Origin: Curtobacterium sp. MCLR17_007
GTDB lineage: Bacteria > Actinomycetota > Actinomycetes > Actinomycetales > Microbacteriaceae
Length of the DNA: 64,000 nt
Reading direction: 5' to 3'
Assembly (NCBI RefSeq): GCF_003234655.2
Contig: NZ_CP126271.1
Span: 1,984,001 to 2,048,000 of the forward strand
This document shows, in pieces, positions 8,085 through 18,405 of the stretch (positions are counted from its first letter, which is position 1; every line of letters begins with the position of its first letter). Both the position numbers and the translations under genes were made by a program. The notes beneath the pieces were generated by a model. The model searched no databases and was not told the origin of the DNA. It was given only the letters and a program-made list of their open reading frames with translations.

Positions 8085-9056
8085 GTGACTCGCGTCGCAT
8101 CTGAAGCCGAGCAGGACGTCCGCACCCCGTGGTGGTCCCTCCCCCGTGTCGTCGACCCTCGCGTCGTCGTCCTGGCCTGGGCATCGTTCGTCGTCGAGGT
8201 CGTCCTCATCGGCACCGGAGGGCTCGTCCGCCTGACCGCGTCCGGGCTCGGATGCCCGACCTGGCCCCGGTGCACGGCCGACTCGCTCGTGTCGACGCCG
8301 GAGATGGGCGTGCACGGCATCATCGAGTTCGGCAACCGGCTGCTGACCTTCGTGCTCGTCATCGTGGCGATCGCGATGTTCCTGGCCGTCGTCCGGATGC
8401 GCCGGACCCGCCCCGAGCTGTTCTGGCTGGCGTTCGCCCAGGGCGCAGCGATCCCGGTACAGGCGGTCATCGGCGGCCTGAGCGTGCTGACCAACCTGAA
8501 CCCTTACGTCGTCGGCCTGCACTTCGTCGTCTCGACGGCCCTCGTCGCCGTCACGGCCACGCTCGTGTACCGCTCGACGAACGGCCCCCGCACGGCTCGA
8601 CGCACGGTGCCGCGCTGGTACCGCGGTGTCGTGGGCGGGACCATCGCCGCGACCGTCGTCACCGTGCTCATCGGCATCCTGACCACGGGCAGCGGCCCGC
8701 ACGCCGGCGCCGACGAGGCGGTGGACGGCGGCCGACTGCACCGCACCGGGCTCGACCCCGCCGTGCTGCAGCACGTGCACGCGGTCCCCGCCTACGTGCT
8801 CTTCGCCCTGACGCTCGTGCTCGTCGTCGGCGCCGTGCGGCTCCGCCTGTCGAGCAAGTGGGCGCTGGTGCTGCTCGTCGTCGAGTTCGTCCAGATCGCG
8901 GTCGGCCTGACCCAGGCGCGCACGGCACTGCCGGTCGGACTGGTCGGGACCCACATGGTGCTCGCCGGGCTGCTCGTGGGCGCTGTCACGGTCGTGACGC
9001 TCTCCACTCGCGCGAGCGCCGGACGCGACGCCGTCCGCGCACCGCTCCCCCGCTAG
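8085..9056 (+). CDS. ctaA: Haem A synthase (COX15/CtaA)
   Basis: CtaA oxidises the C8 methyl group of haem O to a formyl group to give haem A, the cofactor of aa3 oxidases. The 323-aa membrane protein has about eight hydrophobic segments in two repeats, with family motifs GGLVRLTASGLGCPTWPRCT near the N-terminus (as GGLVRLTASGLGCPTWP) and EFGNRLLTFVL, whose EFxNR pattern carries a key acidic residue near a haem-ligand His. Paired His residues recur in the second half (HRTGLDP, LQHVHAVPAY, VGTHMVLAG). The GTG start is supported by the upstream AGGAAGG. It stands divergent from sufB and convergent with ctaB. Confidence 0.93.
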   Translation: MTRVASEAEQDVRTPWWSLPRVVDPRVVVLAWASFVVEVVLIGTGGLVRLTASGLGCPTWPRCTADSLVSTPEMGVHGIIEFGNRLLTFVLVIVAIAMFLAVVRMRRTRPELFWLAFAQGAAIPVQAVIGGLSVLTNLNPYVVGLHFVVSTALVAVTATLVYRSTNGPRTARRTVPRWYRGVVGGTIAATVVTVLIGILTTGSGPHAGADEAVDGGRLHRTGLDPAVLQHVHAVPAYVLFALTLVLVVGAVRLRLSSKWALVLLVVEFVQIAVGLTQARTALPVGLVGTHMVLAGLLVGAVTVVTLSTRASAGRDAVRAPLPR

Positions 9057-9510
9057 GGGCACGCAGTTCGGAGCGCCGCGGTGCTCGCCCGGATCCCGGA
9101 CGCACGCGCGGCCTGCCGGGTCGGGCCGGCCCTGCGGCGGTCCGCCGTCGGAGGGGAGGAACGGTGCGAGCCGGTGACGAGCCTCCAGGCCGTGGACGGT
9201 GGCCCGTGACCCGTGACCCGTCACCCGCGAAGATGCAGTCCCACGGGTGCCGCCCGGTGTCGGTCACTTGCGTCCGCATGTTCCGTCATCGCACGAGTCG
9301 ATCGACCGGTGCCATGTCGTCTCATGCGTCCGCATCTTCCGACGGCGATCAGGAGCCGACGCAGCGATCATGCGGCTGACCGTCCGCGTGGGACACGAGA
9401 CGCCGCTGGAACCGCGAGACGCCGCCCCGTGGGGCGGCGTCCCGGATGCGCGGCGGCGTCTCGGCGGCGCCGCGGCGTCTCGCCCAGCGCCGCGCGGGCA
9501 GCGCCGACCG
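9057..9510. other. 454-bp convergent intergenic region, no gene seen
   Basis: The gap between the ctaA and ctaB stop codons. I find no frame with credible codon use or ribosome binding site. Visible structures are a run of CCGTGAC/CCGTCAC repeats (about 9204-9225), two similar stretches containing TGCGTCCGCATSTTCCG (about 9275-9292 and 9324-9341), a GAAGATGC/GCATCTTC inverted pair about 95 bp apart (9229-9236 and 9332-9339), and the terminator hairpin at 9419-9440. Confidence 0.5.
9419..9440. terminator. Hairpin between convergent ctaA and ctaB
   Basis: Perfect 10-bp arms ACGCCGCCCC and GGGGCGGCGT with a two-base gap. It sits about 70 bases past the ctaB stop on the minus strand and may stop transcripts from both directions. 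Confidence 0.55.
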
Positions 9511-10449
9511 CTAGAAGGTGAAGACCTGCGGCAGGAGCGGGTCGATGCCCACGGCGATGAACAGGAGCGTCAGGTACGTGATCGAGCTGTGGAACACCCG
9601 CATCGGGTGGACGTGCTCGACGTGCTGGATCGCCCGGTTGTACAGCTTGTGCGACTCGATGACGAACCACACGCCGCCGGCGAGGGCGACGACCGTGTAC
9701 AGCGGGCCCATGTGGGCGACGGGGATGAGCAGCAGCGAGCAGACCAGCGTGGCCCAGGCGTAGAGCACGACCTGCAGACCGACGACCGTGCGACCGCGGA
9801 CCACGGCGAGCATCGGCACCGAGGCGGCGTCGTAGTCATCGCGGTACTTCATCGAGAGCGGCCAGTAGTGCGGCGGCGTCCACAGGAAGATCACCATGAA
9901 CAGGATGACCGGCGCCCAGGTCAGCGACCCGGTGACCGCGGCCCATCCGATGAGCACGGGCATGCAGCCGGCGGAGCCGCCCCAGACGATGTTCTGCGGG
10001 GTGCGACGCTTGAGCCACAGCGTGTAGACGAACACGTAGATCAGGATCGCGGCCACGCTCAGGGCGGCGGCGAGCCAGTTGACCAGGAACCCGAGCACGG
10101 CGGTCGAACCGATCGCCAGGATCCACGAGAAGACCAGGGCCTGGCGGTCGGTGAGCTCGCCGGTGACGAGCGGGCGCGCACTGGTGCGCTTCATCAGGCG
10201 GTCGATGTCGCGGTCGATGTAGCAGTTGAAGGCCGACGCGGACCCGGCGGACATCGCGCCGCCGAGCAGCGTCCAGAAGACCAGCCACAGGTCGGGCACG
10301 CCCCGCTGGGCGAGGAACATCGTCGGTGCGGTCGTCACGAGCAACAGCTCCATGACCCGCGGCTTCGTCAGCGAGACGTACGCTCGGACCTTGCGGGACA
10401 GGGTCGAGGGACGACCGGTGTCGGGCCTGGTCACGGTGGCAGTCGGCAA
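9511..10449 (-). CDS. ctaB: Haem O synthase (protohaem IX farnesyltransferase)
   Basis: CtaB transfers a farnesyl group to protohaem to make haem O, the substrate of CtaA. It is a UbiA-type prenyltransferase with about nine membrane helices. The first Asp-rich motif is [15 protein letters not shown] and the second region is [27 protein letters not shown] marks the N-terminal helix. The start is uncertain: TTG at 10449 has GAAGG five bases upstream and gives 312 aa, GTG at 10434 gives 307 aa, and ATG at 10515 gives 334 aa but lacks a ribosome binding site. A candidate -10 (TAAACT, minus strand, 10553-10548) lies upstream. Family members are usually about 300-310 aa. Confidence 0.9.
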   Translation of the reverse strand: MPTATVTRPDTGRPSTLSRKVRAYVSLTKPRVMELLLVTTAPTMFLAQRGVPDLWLVFWTLLGGAMSAGSASAFNCYIDRDIDRLMKRTSARPLVTGELTDRQALVFSWILAIGSTAVLGFLVNWLAAALSVAAILIYVFVYTLWLKRRTPQNIVWGGSAGCMPVLIGWAAVTGSLTWAPVILFMVIFLWTPPHYWPLSMKYRDDYDAASVPMLAVVRGRTVVGLQVVLYAWATLVCSLLLIPVAHMGPLYTVVALAGGVWFVIESHKLYNRAIQHVEHVHPMRVFHSSITYLTLLFIAVGIDPLLPQVFTF

Positions 10450-10835
10450 GGGGACCTTCAGTCTGTTCGCTTCAGCTCGCACACTCGGTGGACGTCGCCG
10501 TCGGCGTCCGGGCATGCGCTGACCCGGAATGCTCACGGGTCCTGGACAGTTTACGTGATGGAAGCGCCGCGATGCTGCCCCGCTCCCCCGACACGCCCGG
10601 TCCACGGGCCGCAGAGGCCGGATCACGTGAACATCCGGCGTCACCTGGGGACCTTCTGTGTGGCGGTTCACTATGCTGGTGGGGCCTCCCGCTGTGTGCC
10701 CCGATGACGCCGGCCGCTCCACGAGCCGGTCGGTCGCCGTCCACCGACGGCCGGACCAGGGCCCCGGGTGGCAACCATGTCCGTGCGATGGCACGAGCCC
10801 TCGCACATGTCGCATCAAGAAGGGTCAACATCCAA
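10450..10835. other. Divergent ctaB / tkt regulatory region
   Basis: About 386 bp upstream of transketolase and of the chosen ctaB start. A minus-strand -10-like TAAACT (10553-10548) would serve ctaB and a plus-strand TATGCT (10672-10677) could serve tkt, which would leave a leader of about 155 bases. In-frame readings extending tkt upstream through this region have no conservation pattern and no ribosome binding site, so I treat it as non-coding. Confidence 0.5.
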
Positions 10836-12932
10836 GTGGCTGAATTCACCTGGGACGCCATCGACAAGAAGGCCGTCGACACGGCCCGCGTGCTCGCCGC
10901 CGATTCGGTCGAGGCCGCCGGCAACGGTCACCCCGGCACCGCGATGAGCCTCGCCCCGCTCGCCCACCTCCTCTTCCAGAAGGTGATGCACCGCGACCCG
11001 AGCGACTCCACGTGGATCGGCCGTGACCGCTTCATCCTGTCCGCGGGTCACGCCTCGATCCTGCAGTACGTGCAGTTCTACCTCGGCGGTTACGGCCTCG
11101 AGATCGACGACCTGCAGCACCTGCGCAAGTGGGGCTCGAAGACGCCGGGTCACCCGGAGTACGGCCACACGGACGGTGTCGAGATCACGACCGGCCCGCT
11201 CGGCCAGGGCCTGGCCTCGTCGGTCGGCTTCGCCTACGCGCAGCGCTTCGAGCGCGGCCTCTTCGACCCGGAGACCCCCGCCGGTCAGTCCGCGTTCGAC
11301 CACCACACCTACGTGATCGCCGGTGACGGCGACATGCAGGAGGGCATCACGAACGAAGCCGGTTCGCTCGCCGGACGGCAGCAGCTCGGCAACCTCATCG
11401 CGTTCTACGACTCGAACCAGATCTCGATCGAGGACAACACCGACATCGCGTTCTCCGAGAGCGTCCCCGAGCGCTACGAGGCGCTCGGCTGGCACGTCCA
11501 GATCGTCGACTGGAAGAAGACCGGCGAGTACCACGAGGACGTCGAGGAGCTGTACGCAGCCATCGAGACCGCCAAGCAGGTCACGGACAAGCCGTCGCTC
11601 ATCGTGCTCAAGACGATCATCGGCTGGCCGTCGCCCACCAAGCAGAACTCGGGCAAGATCCACGGTTCGGCGCTCGGCGCCGACGAGATCAAGGGCCTCA
11701 AGGAGGTCCTCGGCTTCGACACCGACAAGACCTTCGAGGTCGCCCCCGAGGTGCTCGAGTACACGCGCGGCGCCGTCGCCAAGGGCCAGGCCCAGCACGC
11801 CGAGTGGCAGAAGACCTTCGACGCGTGGGCCGCGGCCAACGCCGACAAGAAGGCCCTGTTCGACCGCATGCAGGCCAAGGAGCTCCCCGAGGGCATCGAG
11901 GCAGCACTCCCGGTGTTCTCCACCGAGAAGGCCGTCTCGACCCGTGCCGCCTCGGGCAAGGTCATCAACGCCATCGCGCCGCTGATGCCCGAGTTCTGGG
12001 GTGGGTCCGCCGACCTCGCCGAGTCGAACCTGACCACGATCGAGGACGCCAAGTCCTTCGGTCCGGCCGAGGCCTCGACGTCGACCTGGAGCACCGACCC
12101 GTTCGGCCGTGTGCTGCACTTCGGCATCCGTGAGCACGCCATGGGCGCGATCCTCAACGGCATCGTCCTGCACGGCAACACGCGCCCCTTCGGTGGCACG
12201 TTCCTGATCTTCAGCGACTACATGCGCCCGGCGGTCCGTCTCGCCGCGCTCATGAAGGCGCCGGCGGTCTACGTCTGGACGCACGACTCCATCGCCCTCG
12301 GCGAGGACGGCCCCACCCACCAGCCGATCGAGCAGCTCACGGCACTCCGCGCGATCCCGGGTCTCGACGTCGTCCGCCCGGCCGACGCCAACGAGGTCGC
12401 GTACGCGTGGCTGACGGTCCTGTCGCACACCGACCGCCCGGCCGGTCTGGCGCTCAGCCGCCAGAACCTCCCGGTGTTCGAGCGTGGCGAGGGCGATGCC
12501 TCCGGCGAGACCCTCGCGTCCGCCAAGAACGTCGCGAAGGGCGCGTACGTGCTCGCCGAGGCGCCGAACGGCACCCCGGACGTCATCCTCATCGGCTCCG
12601 GCTCCGAGGTGCAGATCGCGATCGACGCGCGCGAGCAGCTCAAGGGCGAGGGCATCAACGCCCGCGTCGTGTCGGCGCCGTCGCTCGAGTGGTTCTTCGA
12701 GCAGGACGACGCCTACCGCGAGTCGGTGCTCCCGTCCTCGGTCAAGGCCCGCGTGTCGGTCGAGGCCGGCATCGGCATGAGCTGGCGCGACATCGTCGGC
12801 GACGCCGGTCGCAGCGTCTCGATCGAGCACTTCGGCGCCTCGGCGGACTACCAGACGCTGTACAACGAGTTCGGCTTCACCACCGAGCACGTCGTCGCAG
12901 CCGCGAAGGAAACCATCGCAGCAGCATCCTGA
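10836..12932 (+). CDS. tkt: Transketolase
   Basis: Thiamine-diphosphate enzyme moving two-carbon units between sugar phosphates in the non-oxidative pentose phosphate pathway. The 698-aa length is typical. Visible features: N-terminal [15 protein letters not shown], the TPP-binding motif beginning [23 protein letters not shown], the pyrimidine-domain [14 protein letters not shown], and [18 protein letters not shown] and [18 protein letters not shown] at 10836 gives the standard N-terminus [14 protein letters not shown], with AGAAGGG upstream. First gene of the tkt-tal-pgi-zwf-opcA-pgl cluster. A hairpin follows the stop codon, so part of the transcription may end before tal. Confidence 0.97.
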   Translation: MAEFTWDAIDKKAVDTARVLAADSVEAAGNGHPGTAMSLAPLAHLLFQKVMHRDPSDSTWIGRDRFILSAGHASILQYVQFYLGGYGLEIDDLQHLRKWGSKTPGHPEYGHTDGVEITTGPLGQGLASSVGFAYAQRFERGLFDPETPAGQSAFDHHTYVIAGDGDMQEGITNEAGSLAGRQQLGNLIAFYDSNQISIEDNTDIAFSESVPERYEALGWHVQIVDWKKTGEYHEDVEELYAAIETAKQVTDKPSLIVLKTIIGWPSPTKQNSGKIHGSALGADEIKGLKEVLGFDTDKTFEVAPEVLEYTRGAVAKGQAQHAEWQKTFDAWAAANADKKALFDRMQAKELPEGIEAALPVFSTEKAVSTRAASGKVINAIAPLMPEFWGGSADLAESNLTTIEDAKSFGPAEASTSTWSTDPFGRVLHFGIREHAMGAILNGIVLHGNTRPFGGTFLIFSDYMRPAVRLAALMKAPAVYVWTHDSIALGEDGPTHQPIEQLTALRAIPGLDVVRPADANEVAYAWLTVLSHTDRPAGLALSRQNLPVFERGEGDASGETLASAKNVAKGAYVLAEAPNGTPDVILIGSGSEVQIAIDAREQLKGEGINARVVSAPSLEWFFEQDDAYRESVLPSSVKARVSVEAGIGMSWRDIVGDAGRSVSIEHFGASADYQTLYNEFGFTTEHVVAAAKETIAAAS

Positions 12933-12937
12933 GTCGT

Positions 12938-12970
12938 GAGGGCCGGGTCCGGTACACGGGCCCGGCCCTC
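12938..12970 (+). terminator. Hairpin between tkt and tal
   Basis: Fourteen-base-pair stem (arms GAGGGCCGGGTCCG and CGGGCCCGGCCCTC, one G-T pair) starting six bases after the tkt stop. Because tal and the rest of the cluster follow in the same direction it may attenuate rather than fully stop transcription. Confidence 0.6.
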
Positions 12971-13069
12971 CGCACGGGAGGCTCCGGGCGGCTCCGCACG
13001 TCACCTCCCGTCTTCAGGGGCTCGCCCCACAGACCCCGACGCACCAAGTCGACGAAAGAAGAGAAACAC

Positions 13070-14185
13070 ATGGCTGACACCACCCCCACCGAAGCGCTCT
13101 CCGCCACCGGCGTGAGCATCTGGCTCGACGACCTGTCCCGCGAACTGCTCGAGACCGGTCGTCTCGAGAACCTCATCAAGGACCGCAACGTCGTCGGCGT
13201 GACGACCAACCCGACGATCTTCGCGTCGGCCCTCGCCAAGGGCGAGCGCTACGACGCCCAGGTCAAGGAGCTCGCGGCGAAGGACACCGACGTCACCGAG
13301 GCGATCTTCGAGATCACCACGCAGGACGTCGCCAACGCCTCCGACGTCTTCAAGGCGATCTACGACGACACCAAGGGCTTCGACGGCCGCGTGTCGATCG
13401 AGGTCGAGCCGGGCCTGGCGCACGAGACCGCCAAGACCATCGAGCAGGCCAAGTTCCTGTTCGAGAAGGTCGGCCGCGAGAACGTCCTCATCAAGATCCC
13501 CGCGACGATCGAGGGCCTCGAGGCGATCACCGAGGTCATCGGCGCCGGCATCTCGGTCAACGTCACGCTGATCTTCTCGCTCGAGCGCTACCGCGCCGTC
13601 ATCGACGCCTACCTCGGCGGTCTCGAGAAGGCCAAGGCCGCTGGCCACGACCTGTCGAAGATCCACTCGGTGGCGTCGTTCTTCGTGTCGCGCGTCGACT
13701 CCGAGATCGACAAGCGCCTCGACGCCGTCGGCACGGACGAGGCCAAGGCCCTCAAGTCGAAGGCCGGCATCGCCAACGCGCAGCTCGCCTACCAGGTCTG
13801 GACCCAGGCCTTCGCCTCGGAGCGTGCCCTCGGCCTGCTCGAGGCCGGTGCCAACACGCAGCGTCCGCTCTGGGCCTCGACCGGCGTCAAGGACCCGTCG
13901 CTGCCCGACACGCTGTACGTGACCGAGCTCGCCGCACCGAACACGGTCAACACCATGCCCGGCAAGACGCTGGAGGCCACGTTCGACCACGGCGAGATCC
14001 ACGGTGACGCGATCGCTGGACAGTACGACGACGCCAACCGGGTCATGGACCAGCTCGCCGCGCAGGGCATCGACTACGACGACGTCGTGGCGCTCCTCGA
14101 GAAGGAGGGCGTGGACAAGTTCAACGTCTCCTGGGGTGAGCTCGTCGACACCGTGAAGACGGCCCTCGAGAACGCCAAGAAGTAG
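13070..14185 (+). CDS. tal: Transaldolase
   Basis: Transfers a dihydroxyacetone unit between sedoheptulose-7-phosphate and glyceraldehyde-3-phosphate. The 371-aa product is the long actinobacterial form. Features: [13 protein letters not shown] near the N-terminus, [13 protein letters not shown], the Schiff-base lysine region [10 protein letters not shown], and [14 protein letters not shown]. The ATG at 13070 follows GAAAGAAGAG. The stop codon shares one base with the GTG of pgi (TAGTG), indicating coupling to the next gene. Confidence 0.97.
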   Translation: MADTTPTEALSATGVSIWLDDLSRELLETGRLENLIKDRNVVGVTTNPTIFASALAKGERYDAQVKELAAKDTDVTEAIFEITTQDVANASDVFKAIYDDTKGFDGRVSIEVEPGLAHETAKTIEQAKFLFEKVGRENVLIKIPATIEGLEAITEVIGAGISVNVTLIFSLERYRAVIDAYLGGLEKAKAAGHDLSKIHSVASFFVSRVDSEIDKRLDAVGTDEAKALKSKAGIANAQLAYQVWTQAFASERALGLLEAGANTQRPLWASTGVKDPSLPDTLYVTELAAPNTVNTMPGKTLEATFDHGEIHGDAIAGQYDDANRVMDQLAAQGIDYDDVVALLEKEGVDKFNVSWGELVDTVKTALENAKK

Positions 14186-15804
14186 TGACTGTCTCCATCG
14201 CCGCCAGCGGTGACGCGGCGCGGGCCATCGAACAGGTGGTCCCGCGCCTCGTCACCGACCTGGTGGCGTCGGGCATCACCGCCCAGGACCCCGACCTCTG
14301 GGGCCCCTCGGCGGAGACCGAGGCCGCATCGCGCCTCGGCTGGGTCGAGGCAGTGGCGGTCTCGCGGCCGCTCGTGGCCCGCATCGTCGAGCTGCGGGAG
14401 CAGCTGCTGGCCGACGGGGTCGACCACGTCGTCCTCGCCGGCATGGGTGGCTCGTCCCTCGCCCCCGAGGTCATCACCCGGACCGCGGGTGTCCCCCTGA
14501 CGGTGCTCGACTCGACCGACCCCGCCCAGGTCACCGCGGCGCTGACCGACCGCCTCGAGCGCACCGTGCTCGTCGTGTCGTCCAAGTCGGGCTCCACGCT
14601 CGAGACCGACTCGCAGCGCCGGGCCTACGAGCAGGCGTTCCGCGACGCCGGCATCGACCCCGCCCAGCGGATCGTCGTGGTCACGGACCCGGGCTCCCCG
14701 CTCGAGGCATCCGCGACCGACGCCGGCTACCGCGTCTTCACCGCCGACCCCACGGTCGGCGGGCGGTACTCCGCACTGACCGCCTTCGGGCTGGTGCCCG
14801 CGGGACTGGCGGGTGCGGACATCGCCGAACTGCTCGACGAGGCGGACGCGATCTCGGCGTTGCTCGCGGTCGACATCGACGAGAACCCCGGGCTCGTGCT
14901 CGGAGCGGTCCTCGCCGGGACGTCGCCGCTGCGGGACAAGATCGGCATCGTCCCGGACGGCACCCACATCATCGGGTTCGCCGACTGGGCCGAGCAGCTG
15001 ATCGCCGAGTCCACGGGCAAGTCCGGGACGGGCCTGCTCCCCGTCGTGCTCGACGTGGACGCCCCCGAGCTCACCGCGGACCTGCCCGACCTGCAGGTCA
15101 TCCGGCTGGTCGGCTCCCGCGACGACGAACGCCACGTCGCCGAGGGCGAGGTCGAGATCACCGGCACGCTCGGCGGCCAGTTCCTGGTGTGGGAGTACGC
15201 CGTGGCCGTCGCCGGGCGACTGCTCGGCATCGACCCCTTCGACCAGCCCGACGTCGAGGCGGCCAAGGTCGCCACCCGTGCGCTGCTCGACGGCGACGGC
15301 ACGCCCGTCCCGTCGGCCGCGCCGTCCTTCCAGGACCGCGGCGTGACCGTGACCGCGACCGGTCTCGAGACCGGCGGCGGCCTCGACCAGGCCATGTCGA
15401 GCCTCCTGTCAGGCGTGGGTGCCGACGGCTACGTCGCCATCCAGGCCTACGTCGACCGCAACGTGAACCGCGAACTCGCGGTGCTGCGCGACGTCGTCGC
15501 CGAGCACGTCGGCCGACCAGTCACCTTCGGGTGGGGTCCGCGCTTCCTGCACTCCACCGGCCAGTACCACAAGGGCGGACCCGCGACGGGGGTGTACCTG
15601 CAGATCCTCGCCGACGATGCGGGCGACCTGCCGATCCCCGGTCGGCCCTTCACGTTCGGCCAGCTCATCCGGGCCCAGGCTGCCGGGGACGCCAGCGTCC
15701 TCGCCCAGCACGGTCGTCCGGTGCTGACGCTGTCGTCCGGGGACCTCCCGGCACTGACGGACGTCGTCACCGCGGCGCTGCAGGGGCCCACACCCACTTC
15801 CTGA
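14185..15804 (+). CDS. pgi: Glucose-6-phosphate isomerase
   Basis: Interconverts glucose-6-phosphate and fructose-6-phosphate, linking glycolysis with the pentose phosphate branch. The 539-aa protein has two SIS-type sugar isomerase domains: LAGMGGSSLAPEV and SSKSGSTLETDSQR in the first, FADWAEQLIAESTGKSGTGLLP in the second (as ADWAEQLIAESTGKSGTG), and the C-terminal HSTGQYHKGGP. It starts at GTG 14185, overlapping the tal stop. Pgi is usually encoded elsewhere in many actinobacteria; its place between tal and zwf makes the cluster a complete glucose-6-phosphate hub. Confidence 0.94.
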   Translation: MTVSIAASGDAARAIEQVVPRLVTDLVASGITAQDPDLWGPSAETEAASRLGWVEAVAVSRPLVARIVELREQLLADGVDHVVLAGMGGSSLAPEVITRTAGVPLTVLDSTDPAQVTAALTDRLERTVLVVSSKSGSTLETDSQRRAYEQAFRDAGIDPAQRIVVVTDPGSPLEASATDAGYRVFTADPTVGGRYSALTAFGLVPAGLAGADIAELLDEADAISALLAVDIDENPGLVLGAVLAGTSPLRDKIGIVPDGTHIIGFADWAEQLIAESTGKSGTGLLPVVLDVDAPELTADLPDLQVIRLVGSRDDERHVAEGEVEITGTLGGQFLVWEYAVAVAGRLLGIDPFDQPDVEAAKVATRALLDGDGTPVPSAAPSFQDRGVTVTATGLETGGGLDQAMSSLLSGVGADGYVAIQAYVDRNVNRELAVLRDVVAEHVGRPVTFGWGPRFLHSTGQYHKGGPATGVYLQILADDAGDLPIPGRPFTFGQLIRAQAAGDASVLAQHGRPVLTLSSGDLPALTDVVTAALQGPTPTS

Positions 15805-15826
15805 CACCAAAGGAGTTCACCGACAC

Positions 15827-17365
15827 ATGTCACCGGTGGCGATCACCCCGGAGCACAACCCGCTCCGGTTGCCCACGGACCGTCGACTGAACCGGATCGC
15901 GGGTCCGAGCACCCTCATCATCTTCGGCGTGACGGGCGACCTGTCCCGCAAGAAGCTGATGCCCGCGGTCTACGACCTCGCGAACCGGGGGCTCCTGCCG
16001 CCCGGGTTCGCGTTGGTCGGGTTCGCTCGGCGTGACTGGGAGGACCAGGACTTCTCCCAGCTCGTCCACGACGCGGTCAAGGAGCACTCGCGGACACCCT
16101 TCGACGAGGACGTCTGGCGGCAGCTCGAACAGGGCATCCGCTTCGTCCAGGGGTCGTTCGACGACCCCGAGGCGTTCGTCCAGCTCAAGGAGACCGTCGA
16201 CGCGCTCGACGCCGAGCGGGGAACGCTCGGCAACCACGCCTTCTACCTGTCCATCCCGCCCAAGATGTTCCCGGTCGTCACCGAGCAGCTCAAGCTGTCC
16301 GGCCTGACCGAGAAGGCCGAGGGGTCGTGGAGTCGTGTCGTCGTGGAGAAGCCCTTCGGGTCCGACCTGCGCACCGCACGCGAGCTGAACGCCATCGTCG
16401 AGAGCGTCTTCGCGCCCGACGACGTGTTCCGCATCGACCACTACCTCGGCAAGGAGACGGTCCAGAACCTCCTGACGCTGCGGTTCGCGAACCAGATGTA
16501 CGAACCGATCTGGAACTCGAACTACGTGGACCACGTGCAGATCACGATGGCCGAGGACATCGGCGTCGCCGGACGCGCTGCGTACTACGACGGCATCGGT
16601 GCGGCGCGCGACGTCATCCAGAACCACCTGCTGCAGCTCCTCGCGCTCACCGCGATGGAGGAGCCCGTCTCGTTCAAGGCCGGACACCTCCGTGCCGAGA
16701 AGGAGAAGGTGCTCTCCGCCGTGGAGCTGCCGTCCGACCTCAGCACGGCGACCGCCCGCGGGCAGTACGACGGCGGCTGGCAGGGCGGCGAGAAGGTCCT
16801 CGGGTTCCTCGAGGAAGCGGGCATGAACCCCGAGTCCACGACCGAGACCTTCGCGGCGATCAAGTTGAACATCGCCACGCGGCGTTGGCAGGGTGTGCCG
16901 TTCTACCTGCGTGCCGGCAAGCGCCTCGGCCGCCGTGTCACGGAGATCGCGATCGTCTTCAAGCGCGTCCCCGAGGACGTCTTCGGCATCCCGCAGTCGC
17001 CGCTCGGCCAGAACGCGCTGGTCATCCGCGTGCAGCCGGACGAGGGCGTCACGCTCCGCTTCGGCTCGAAGGTCCCCGGCGTCGGCACCCAGGTGCGCGA
17101 CGTGACGATGGACTTCGGCTACGGCCACGCGTTCACCGAGGCATCCCCCGAGGCGTACGAGCGACTCATCCTCGACGTACTTCTCGGCGACCCACCGCTG
17201 TTCCCGCGCCACCAAGAGGTGGAGCTCTCCTGGAAGATCCTCGACCCCATCGAGGAGTTCTGGCGCACGCAGGGCCAGCCCGAGCAGTACCGTCCCGGCA
17301 CGTGGGGTCCGGCCTCGGCCGACGACCTGCTGACCCGCGACGGCCGGACCTGGAGGCGTCCATGA
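15827..17365 (+). CDS. zwf: Glucose-6-phosphate 1-dehydrogenase
   Basis: First enzyme of the oxidative pentose phosphate pathway, making 6-phosphogluconolactone and NADPH. The 512-aa product has the NADP-binding IFGVTGDLSRKKLMPA motif, the active-site RIDHYLGKETVQN motif and the EKPFGSDL motif. AAAGGAG lies about 9 bases before the ATG. Its last four bases (ATGA) overlap the opcA start, as is usual for this actinobacterial pair. Confidence 0.97.
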   Translation: MSPVAITPEHNPLRLPTDRRLNRIAGPSTLIIFGVTGDLSRKKLMPAVYDLANRGLLPPGFALVGFARRDWEDQDFSQLVHDAVKEHSRTPFDEDVWRQLEQGIRFVQGSFDDPEAFVQLKETVDALDAERGTLGNHAFYLSIPPKMFPVVTEQLKLSGLTEKAEGSWSRVVVEKPFGSDLRTARELNAIVESVFAPDDVFRIDHYLGKETVQNLLTLRFANQMYEPIWNSNYVDHVQITMAEDIGVAGRAAYYDGIGAARDVIQNHLLQLLALTAMEEPVSFKAGHLRAEKEKVLSAVELPSDLSTATARGQYDGGWQGGEKVLGFLEEAGMNPESTTETFAAIKLNIATRRWQGVPFYLRAGKRLGRRVTEIAIVFKRVPEDVFGIPQSPLGQNALVIRVQPDEGVTLRFGSKVPGVGTQVRDVTMDFGYGHAFTEASPEAYERLILDVLLGDPPLFPRHQEVELSWKILDPIEEFWRTQGQPEQYRPGTWGPASADDLLTRDGRTWRRP

Positions 17366-18306
17366 AGATCGACCTGCCGAACACCACGGTCTCGAAGATC
17401 CAGAAGACCCTCGTCCACATCCGCGAAGAGGGTGGCGCCGTCGCACTCGGTCGCGTCCTGACGCTGATCATCTCCACGGCCCTGGGCCACGAGGAAGAGG
17501 CGATCGCGGCCGCGAACGAGGCATCACGCGAGCACCCGATGCGCGTCATCATCGTGTCGAAGAACGACGGCGACATCGCCTCGCCCGGTCGGCTCGACGC
17601 GCAGATCCGCGTCGGCAGCGACGCGGGTGCGAGTGAGGTCATCGTCCTGCGCGCGTACGGCGAGACGGCAACGAACGAGGAGAGCCTGGTCACCGGCCTG
17701 CTGCTCCCCGACGCGCCGGTCATCGCCTGGTGGCCCGGGATCGCGCCGCTGAAGCCGGCCGAGTCGTCGCTCGGCCGCATCGCCCAGCGGCGCATCACCG
17801 ACGCGGCCACACAGAAGGACCCGAGCGCGGCGATCACCGCACTGGCCGAGTCGTACGTGCCGGGTGACACCGACTTCGCGTGGACCCGGCTGACGCTCTG
17901 GCGCAACCAGCTCGCCGCGGCGCTCGACCAGCCGCCGTACGAGCCGATCACCGGTGTCGAGGTGTCGGGGGCGAGCGACAGCCCGTCCACGATCCTCCTC
18001 GCCGCGTGGCTCCAGCTGCAGCTCCAGGTCCCGGTGTCGGTCGTGACCTCCCCGCGTGCCACGGGCTCGAGCGGCATCCACGGCGTCTCGCTCGTCCGTG
18101 AGTCCGGCACCATCGAGCTCGAGCGCTCCCTGGTCGACGTGGCGACGCTGTCGATGCCGGGTCAGCCGGTGCACGACCTGTCGCTGCCGCGCCGGAACCT
18201 GCGCGACTGTCTCGCAGAGGAACTCCGTAGACTCGACCCGGACGTCCTCTTCGGAGACGTCGTCAAGCACGGGGTGGCCCAGCTCCGCGAGCACATCGCG
18301 GACTGA
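17362..18306 (+). CDS. opcA: OpcA, glucose-6-phosphate dehydrogenase assembly protein
   Basis: OpcA is needed for full activity or assembly of Zwf in actinobacteria and cyanobacteria. The 314-aa sequence starts MKIDLPNTTVSKIQKTLVHI and includes the family stretches GGAVALGRVLTLI, LLLPDAPVIAWWPG and LRDCLAEELRRLDPD. The ATG at 17362 is embedded in the last codons of zwf (ATGA overlap), giving strong translational coupling. A frame extending far upstream inside zwf is a shadow. Confidence 0.95.
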   Translation: MKIDLPNTTVSKIQKTLVHIREEGGAVALGRVLTLIISTALGHEEEAIAAANEASREHPMRVIIVSKNDGDIASPGRLDAQIRVGSDAGASEVIVLRAYGETATNEESLVTGLLLPDAPVIAWWPGIAPLKPAESSLGRIAQRRITDAATQKDPSAAITALAESYVPGDTDFAWTRLTLWRNQLAAALDQPPYEPITGVEVSGASDSPSTILLAAWLQLQLQVPVSVVTSPRATGSSGIHGVSLVRESGTIELERSLVDVATLSMPGQPVHDLSLPRRNLRDCLAEELRRLDPDVLFGDVVKHGVAQLREHIAD

Positions 18307-18405
18307 CCGCACCACTCGGTCGGGTCGCATGTCCAGCGCGGACGTGGGACCCGACCGGACCGAAGGCGGTCCACCACGGCCCGCCGACCTGAACACGGGA
18401 GTCAC

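Noticed and set aside
4055..8104. A long plus-strand open frame opposite the suf operon
   Set aside because: Antisense of sufC, sufD and sufB, which have unmistakable motifs. No ribosome binding site or recognisable domain.
10488..10835. In-frame upstream extension of transketolase by 116 codons
   Set aside because: The extension has no family similarity and would overlap the ctaB promoter; GTG 10836 gives the conserved N-terminus.
12938..12970. Hairpin after tkt taken as the end of the operon
   Set aside because: Kept as a terminator feature, but not used to split the cluster: tal through pgl follow co-directionally with overlaps, and the tal promoter would have to lie in the 100-bp gap. 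Both readings remain possible.
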